From assembly GCA_002373755.1 (NCBI GenBank), contig DFJU01000091.1, positions 669 through 26,640 on the forward strand: 25,972 nucleotides of DNA, written 5' to 3'. Origin of the DNA: Bacteroidales bacterium UBA3663 (GTDB lineage Bacteria; Bacteroidota; Bacteroidia; Bacteroidales; UBA3663). Below, piece after piece: positions 21,715 through 25,972 of this stretch (position 1 is the stretch's first letter; each line of letters begins with the position of its first letter). Below the pieces are notes generated by a model. That model ran no database searches, was not told the origin of the DNA, and saw nothing but the letters and a program-made list of their open reading frames with translations. The position numbers and the translations under genes are program-made.

Positions 21715-22374
21715 ATGAAAACAAACAAATTCCTCCTTTTCGCGACAGCCATCGCAGCAAGCCTTGCATTCACCGCCTGCAGCGACGATGATGACGACAA
21801 CAAAGGCGATGATTCGGCCGATGCCGTCGAATACGACATCCATGCCGTCGATCTGGGTCTGCCAAGCGGCGTGAAGTGGTCCGACCAGAACCTCGGAGCC
21901 AACGCGCCCGAAGAGTACGGCAACTACTACGCTTGGGGAGCCATCGAGCCGTTCGACAGCTACGAGAGCGACACCTACCGCGCCAAGGTCGATGTGCCGA
22001 ACATTCCGGCCAACTTTTCGGGCGATGTTAATTTCGACGCAGCAGCCCACGACATCGGCGGCAAATGGCGCACACCGACCTACGGCGAAATCCACGAACT
22101 GAACGTGAATTCCACGAAGGAGTGGACCACTGTCAACGGTGTGAATGGCCTGAAGGTCACAGGTCCGAACGGCAACAGCATCTTCATTCCGGCCGCCGGT
22201 TTCTATTCGGCCAATGTCTTGTCGAAGGCCACGTTCTCGGGCTACCTCTGGTCGGCCTCAATCGACCCGGGCTACGAGGGGGCTGGAATTTCGGGCATCA
22301 TCAACGGCGGCGGTTTCGGTGGCGGCGGCAACTATGGCTATTTGGGCTACAGCATCCGCCCTGTGCGCGACTGA
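21715..22374 (+). CDS. FISUMP-domain surface lipoprotein (219 aa)
   Basis: The signal MKTNKFLLFATAIAASLAFT then AC gives lipidated C22 followed by SDDDDD. The mature protein shows the FISUMP pattern (Fibrobacter succinogenes major paralogous domain): AVDLGLPSGVKWSDQNLGA (44-62), GNYYAWGAIEP, KWRTPTYGEIHEL, VNGLKVTGPNGNSIFIPAAG, GYLWSAS and the C-terminal YLGYSIRPVRD. A Gly-rich run (NGGGFGGGGNYGY) precedes the end. The domain is common in Bacteroidetes lipoproteins, often beside polysaccharide or surface loci; its biochemical role is not established. It sits between two calycin-like paralogues, 53 nt after one and 43 nt before the other, so one transcript is likely. Confidence 0.88.
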   Translation: MKTNKFLLFATAIAASLAFTACSDDDDDNKGDDSADAVEYDIHAVDLGLPSGVKWSDQNLGANAPEEYGNYYAWGAIEPFDSYESDTYRAKVDVPNIPANFSGDVNFDAAAHDIGGKWRTPTYGEIHELNVNSTKEWTTVNGVNGLKVTGPNGNSIFIPAAGFYSANVLSKATFSGYLWSASIDPGYEGAGISGIINGGGFGGGGNYGYLGYSIRPVRD

Positions 22375-22417
22375 TTGCCATCGCCCAATGTTTCATTTTG
22401 ATAAAACTAAACACCTT

Positions 22418-22930
22418 ATGACTAAGAACATTCTTTTTTCAGCGATATTGTTCGGCCTCGCATTCACCGCGTGCAGCGATGATGATGATGAGGCCGTAGT
22501 TGCAACAATCGACAACATTGCTGGCGAATATCTCGGCACGGCGTCGGGCACGATGATCCTGATCAATTCGAGCGGCGAGGAGCAGCCGTACGACATTGTA
22601 CCCAACGGCGACGAGACGGCCAAAGTCACGGTAAACAGCGACGGCACCATCTCGGTGGTCGAGCCGACGTTCTACAGCGCATCGCCCGTGACCAACGATG
22701 CCAGTGAAAAGTACGCCTATCCGGGTGCCATCGTCAAGAACATCCAGCTCGTGCAGGAGGGCGACGCGCTCACCTTCGACGTGAAGGACTATTCGAGCAT
22801 GAACGGCGCGTACACCGTCGCCGGCGATATTTCAGGACATTTTATAGGTAGGAATCTGACACTTGATTACACATTCCTCCACGCCGGAGGCATGATCGGT
22901 ACAGTACATTTTGAAGGAGTCAGAAAATAA
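22418..22930 (+). CDS. Small surface lipoprotein, calycin-like (170 aa)
   Basis: The signal MTKNILFSAILFGLAFTAC gives lipidated C19 followed by SDDDDE. The start at 22418 is chosen because the signal peptide begins there; the upstream in-frame codons lie inside the FISUMP gene in another frame. The mature domain (IAGEYLGTASGTMILI, VTVNSDGTISVVEPTFYSAS, LDYTFLHAGGMIGTVHFEGV) parallels the product at 21197. Its signal peptide DNA is almost the same as at 20616, pointing to duplication or conversion between the two. It is the last lipoprotein of the group. Confidence 0.82.
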   Translation: MTKNILFSAILFGLAFTACSDDDDEAVVATIDNIAGEYLGTASGTMILINSSGEEQPYDIVPNGDETAKVTVNSDGTISVVEPTFYSASPVTNDASEKYAYPGAIVKNIQLVQEGDALTFDVKDYSSMNGAYTVAGDISGHFIGRNLTLDYTFLHAGGMIGTVHFEGVRK

Positions 22931-23062
22931 TTGTAAAATCTCTGCTTTTTATGGAAGAGGGGCAGCCGTATCTGTCGAAGATGCGTCTGCCTCCACTTTC
23001 GTCCTGTGGGCTGCTTATTGTTAAATCTTGCAAAACATGAACTGAAAAATGAAAGTTAGGTA

Positions 23063-23093
23063 TTGCGCAGATTTCAAAAAGGTTTTACCTTCG
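23063..23093 (+). promoter_or_regulatory. Promoter for the Cys-rich protein and TonB receptor
   Basis: TTG (23063-23065), 20 nt, then TACCTTCG (23086-23093) fits the Bacteroidetes promoter with one base off. It has no TACCAT/TGGTAT palindrome upstream, so it is outside the putative sulfur regulon. Confidence 0.75.
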
Positions 23094-23136
23094 CGACCCG
23101 AAATCGGTGGTTGAAAAAATGCCCTATTGTAACGAT

Positions 23137-23526
23137 ATGAAAAAGTCACTCCACACGCTTCTCATGCTGCTCCTGACAGCCAACATCCTGTTCGTCGGAA
23201 TGGGATGGGACTACGTGCGATGCAGCTGCACGGGCGCAGTTCGGCTTGTGCCCTGCGGCGCTGTGGATGACGATGACAACTGCTGCGAACCCGACGAGGA
23301 GGGCTGTCTGACGCTGGTCCACCTCGAACTTTCGCCCACCGAGGCCGCCCACGACCTTTCGTTCGACACGGCCCACACGATTCTCTCACCCTGGGTCGCC
23401 CTGCCCGCATTCGCTGCGAGCTGTTCGGCTCCTTTGGCACGCACTACGCGACCAAAATCCACTCACACAGCGCGGAAGGCACCGCCGCGCGACTATCTGA
23501 CCCTAATCCGGGTGCTGCTCATTTGA
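23137..23526 (+). CDS. Cys-rich small exported protein, HYC_CC_PP-like
   Basis: The protein has 129 residues. An N-terminal hydrophobic segment (MKKSLHTLLMLLLTANILFV) is a signal peptide or anchor. Cysteines sit at 29, 31, 40, 49, 50 and 57, including CSC and CC (DDDDNCCEPDEEGC). A Pro-Pro near the end (KAPPRDYLTLIRVLLI) completes the CC...PP pattern of a Bacteroidetes family often placed beside TonB receptors and heavy-metal-associated proteins. The usual HYC is replaced here by RCSC, so the match is a variant. The acidic Cys patch could bind metal. The ATG at 23137 is preferred over one at 23107 because the signal peptide begins there. It lies 439 nt before the TonB receptor. Confidence 0.62.
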   Translation: MKKSLHTLLMLLLTANILFVGMGWDYVRCSCTGAVRLVPCGAVDDDDNCCEPDEEGCLTLVHLELSPTEAAHDLSFDTAHTILSPWVALPAFAASCSAPLARTTRPKSTHTARKAPPRDYLTLIRVLLI

Positions 23527-23965
23527 TTTTGTTTTTTTGAATCTGATTCGTGGACTTTGATTCCCTTTGACGGGTCGGCGATGGCATTGTGGCCAATCTT
23601 CATCGACTTTGATCTGGGTGTCAGGTCGAATCTTATTATGGCCAATGTCCATCGGCCAAAAATAAAGGCGAAAAGCCGAGAAAAGGAGTAAAAAGGACGA
23701 TACGTTTATGGCAAGTTCTAAAAATCAAGAATTTTAGAATTAGAGAAATGCGCAAATCTCTGATATTTAGAATTGTTGAGAATTAGAGACTTCCTGCAAA
23801 AGCAATTTATAGAAACACCCTTATGAGTTAAGAAATAAGAGTTGGGAGTTGCCTTGACTATCACCTCCCCACGGGGAGGTTGGGAGGGGGTCTTTACTTC
23901 CCTTTTACTCCTTTTTTACTTCCCTTTTACTCCCCTTCAAAACAAATTTCAAATAGCAATCTCCA
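23527..23965. repeat. Repeat-rich gap before the TonB receptor
   Basis: I see no gene in these 439 bases. Repeats found: the GGCCAATG element (23638-23657); the AT-rich AAGAATT/TTAGAGAA family (23723-23790, including TTGTTGAGAATTAGAGACTTC); AAGAAATAAGA (about 23829); CCTCCCC-ACG-GGGGAGG plus TTGGGAGGGGGTC (23864-23892); and a direct repeat TTTACTTCCCTTTTACTCC (23893-23911 and about 23917-23935). Most are also found in other gaps of this window. Confidence 0.6.
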
Positions 23966-25969
23966 ATGAAATATATCCTTACAAGCATCTCAGCGATGCT
24001 TACCTGCGCGTCAGCCATTGGCCAAGACAATGCAGTGCCATCGGCCGACACCCTCAAGACGCTCGACCTCGACAATGTGGTCATCTCGACCCGCTCGGGC
24101 ACGCGACGTATGGCTGGACCCGAAAACGGCGTGCGCATCAACCGCGAAGAGCTGTTCAAGGCCGCCTGCTGCAACCTCGGCGAGAGCTTCACGACCAATC
24201 CGTCGGTCGATGTGAACTACAGCGACGCCGCCACGGGCGCGAAACAGATCAAGCTGCTCGGACTGAGCGGCACCTACGTCCAGATGTTGACCGAGAATAT
24301 GCCCAACTTCCGCGGCGCGGCGGCTCCCTACGCGCTCGACTACGTGCCCGGTTCGTGGATGAGCGGCATCCAGGTGTCGAAGGGCGCATCGTCCGTCCGC
24401 AACGGCTACGAGTCCATCACCGGCCAGATTGACATCGAATACCTCAAGCCCGAACAGGAACCCGGCCTCACGGTCAACCTCTACGGCAACACGATGAGCC
24501 GTCTTGAGGCCAATGCCGATGCCTCGATGCACGTCGGCCAGAACGCCAGCACCGTCCTCCTCGCTCATTTTCAGGACGATTACGCCGACCACGACGAGAA
24601 CGGCGACGGCTTCATCGACCAGCCCGGTGTCCGACAGTGGAACCTCCAGAACCGTTGGAATGCCCATCGCGAACACTACATCTTCCACGGCGGCGTGGGC
24701 GTCGTGCGCGAGGAGCGTGACGGCGGCCAATTGCCCAAGTTCGGCCCCACGCGCTACGCGATCGGCATCGAGACCGACCGCTACGAGGGCTACATGAAGC
24801 ACGCCTTCATCATCGACCACGAACACGGCACGAACATTGCGCTCATCACGTCGGCCTCGATGCAGCTGATGTCGGCCGACTACGGGCTGAAGCACTACGC
24901 CGTGAACGAGAAGAATGCCTACGCGCAGCTGCTCTACGAGACGCACTTCACCGAGCGCCACGAACTCGCGGCCGGCTTCTCGCTCAACCACGACTATCTT
25001 GGCCAATGCCTTGAAAATGCCGGTTTTATGGCCGATGATGAGCGCGAGACGACCTTTGGCGGCTATGCCCAATACACCTACACGCTGGGCACGCGGCTCA
25101 CGGCGATGGCCGGTATCCGAGCCGACCACAGCAGCCGCTACGGCACGTTCGTCACGCCGCGTCTGCACCTGAAGTGGTCGCCTTCGCACCATTTCAGCAC
25201 GCGCCTCTCCATTGGCAAAGGCTACCGCACGGCGCACGCATTGGCCGAAAACAACAACCTGCTGGCCAGTGGCCGACAGCTCGTCATCGGCGACCTGCGG
25301 CAGGAGGAGGCGTGGAACACCGGCGTGAGCACGTCGTTCTACATCCCGATCGGCGACGAGACGCTGCGCCTCAATGCGGAGTACTACAACACGCGGTTCG
25401 CCGAGCAGGCCGTCATCGACCTCGACAGCGACCCGACGCAGATCCGCATCGGCAACCTTGATGGCCGGTCGTACTCGAACACCATTCAGGTCGATGCCAC
25501 CTATCCCGTCGTCGAGGGGCTGGAACTGACCGCCGCGTGGCGCTGGAACGAGGTCAAGACGACCTATGGCGGCCGACGTATGACGAAACCGCTCACGAGC
25601 CGCTACAAGGGTCTGGTGAGTGCGAGCTACAAGACGCCGCTCGCCCTGTGGCAGTTCGACGTGACGCTCCAGCTGAATGGCGGCGGACGTATGCCGACGC
25701 CATACGCCTTGGCCGATGGAACGCCCTCGTGGTCAGAGCGTTATGGTGCATACGAAAAGCTCTCGGCGCAGGTCACACGCTGGTTCCGCCATTGGTCACT
25801 CTACGTGGGCGGCGAGAATCTGACCGGTTTTCGCCAGCGGCAGACAATCATCGCGGCCGATGACCCGTGGAGCGCAGCCTTCGACCCGACCATGGTGTGG
25901 GGGCCCGTGCAGGGCGCAATGGCCTACGTCGGCGTGCGAATCAACCTGTTCAGAACGAATACGTTGTGA
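23966..25969 (+). CDS. TonB-dependent outer-membrane receptor (metal-locus type)
   Basis: The protein is complete, at 667 residues. A signal peptide (MKYILTSISAMLTCASAIGQ) is followed directly by a plug domain (NVVISTRSGTRRMAGPENGV, CCNLGESFTTNPSVDVNYSD, WMSGIQVSKGASSVRNGYES) and a beta-barrel ending AYVGVRINLFRTNTL. It lacks the N-terminal CarboxypepD-like domain and is far shorter than SusC, so it is a classical receptor. The plug resembles Bacteroidetes receptors found with heavy-metal-associated proteins and copper ATPases, and the Cys-rich gene upstream fits that setting. The transported ligand cannot be read from the sequence; a metal complex is an inference. Its operon may continue past the window. 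Confidence 0.9.
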   Translation: MKYILTSISAMLTCASAIGQDNAVPSADTLKTLDLDNVVISTRSGTRRMAGPENGVRINREELFKAACCNLGESFTTNPSVDVNYSDAATGAKQIKLLGLSGTYVQMLTENMPNFRGAAAPYALDYVPGSWMSGIQVSKGASSVRNGYESITGQIDIEYLKPEQEPGLTVNLYGNTMSRLEANADASMHVGQNASTVLLAHFQDDYADHDENGDGFIDQPGVRQWNLQNRWNAHREHYIFHGGVGVVREERDGGQLPKFGPTRYAIGIETDRYEGYMKHAFIIDHEHGTNIALITSASMQLMSADYGLKHYAVNEKNAYAQLLYETHFTERHELAAGFSLNHDYLGQCLENAGFMADDERETTFGGYAQYTYTLGTRLTAMAGIRADHSSRYGTFVTPRLHLKWSPSHHFSTRLSIGKGYRTAHALAENNNLLASGRQLVIGDLRQEEAWNTGVSTSFYIPIGDETLRLNAEYYNTRFAEQAVIDLDSDPTQIRIGNLDGRSYSNTIQVDATYPVVEGLELTAAWRWNEVKTTYGGRRMTKPLTSRYKGLVSASYKTPLALWQFDVTLQLNGGGRMPTPYALADGTPSWSERYGAYEKLSAQVTRWFRHWSLYVGGENLTGFRQRQTIIAADDPWSAAFDPTMVWGPVQGAMAYVGVRINLFRTNTL

Positions 25970-25972
25970 ATT

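Noticed and set aside
22214..22417. Upstream extension of the last lipoprotein
   Set aside because: It overlaps the FISUMP gene in another frame, and the lipoprotein signal begins at 22418.
1..25972. tRNA, rRNA, insertion sequence or transposase genes
   Set aside because: None was recognised on either strand.

Overview
The window reads as a chromosomal segment of a moderately GC-rich member of the Bacteroidales. Evidence for this is the SusC/SusD pair, surface lipoproteins whose lipidated Cys is followed by SDDDD-type acidic runs, BspA-type leucine-rich repeats, FISUMP and calycin-like lipoproteins, and promoters of the Bacteroidetes type (TTG, about 20 nt, TAnnTTTG). The genus cannot be fixed from the sequence. 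Every gene from position 1752 to the end lies on the + strand. The first 1.3 kb is on the - strand and is visibly more AT-rich.

Layout. (1) 1-1234, minus strand: a small zinc-ribbon protein, a 98-residue unknown and a BspA-like LRR protein cut by the window edge, behind a 460-bp leader with no convincing gene. (2) 1752-4503: ispF (isoprenoids), a CreD-like membrane protein and a LuxR-type response regulator. (3) 4702-14161, a sulfur-metabolism block: a MetY-like gamma-family PLP enzyme, a MalY/PatB C-S lyase, cysteine synthase, a DsrE-family protein, TusA, an encapsulin shell protein of Family 2 with an inserted cyclic-nucleotide-binding-like domain, a SufS-type cysteine desulfurase with a 120-residue N-terminal extension (the likely cargo), a ThiS/MoaD-like sulfur carrier ending GGGM, an E1-like activating enzyme and a JAMM peptidase. 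(4) 14435-20511: a 13-residue leader peptide rich in Met and ending Cys-Cys, a periplasmic substrate-binding-like protein, SusC and SusD. (5) 20616-22930: four small surface lipoproteins. (6) 23137-25969: a Cys-rich small protein and a TonB receptor of the type found with metal-handling genes.

How it may work together. The desulfurase would make persulfide sulfur from cysteine, possibly inside the encapsulin shell. DsrE and TusA would relay it. The E1 enzyme would load it as a thiocarboxylate on the carrier once the JAMM peptidase has trimmed the terminal Met. CysK or the MetY-like enzyme could then accept it to make cysteine or homocysteine. This joins a protein nanocompartment to a protein-thiocarboxylate pathway in one gene neighbourhood. 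It is inferred from gene content and motifs and is not proven.

Regulation. A palindrome of the form TACCAT-N5-TGGTAT sits 61 or 62 bp upstream of the -7 element at three promoters: cysK, the binding-protein gene and susD. This ties the SusCD importer to the sulfur genes as one putative regulon. The binding-protein transcript also carries the Met/Cys leader peptide, whose two Cys codons and stop lie in the 5' arm of an 11-bp hairpin. The importer may therefore bring in a sulfur-containing nutrient. Several families of short intergenic repeats lie between the genes.
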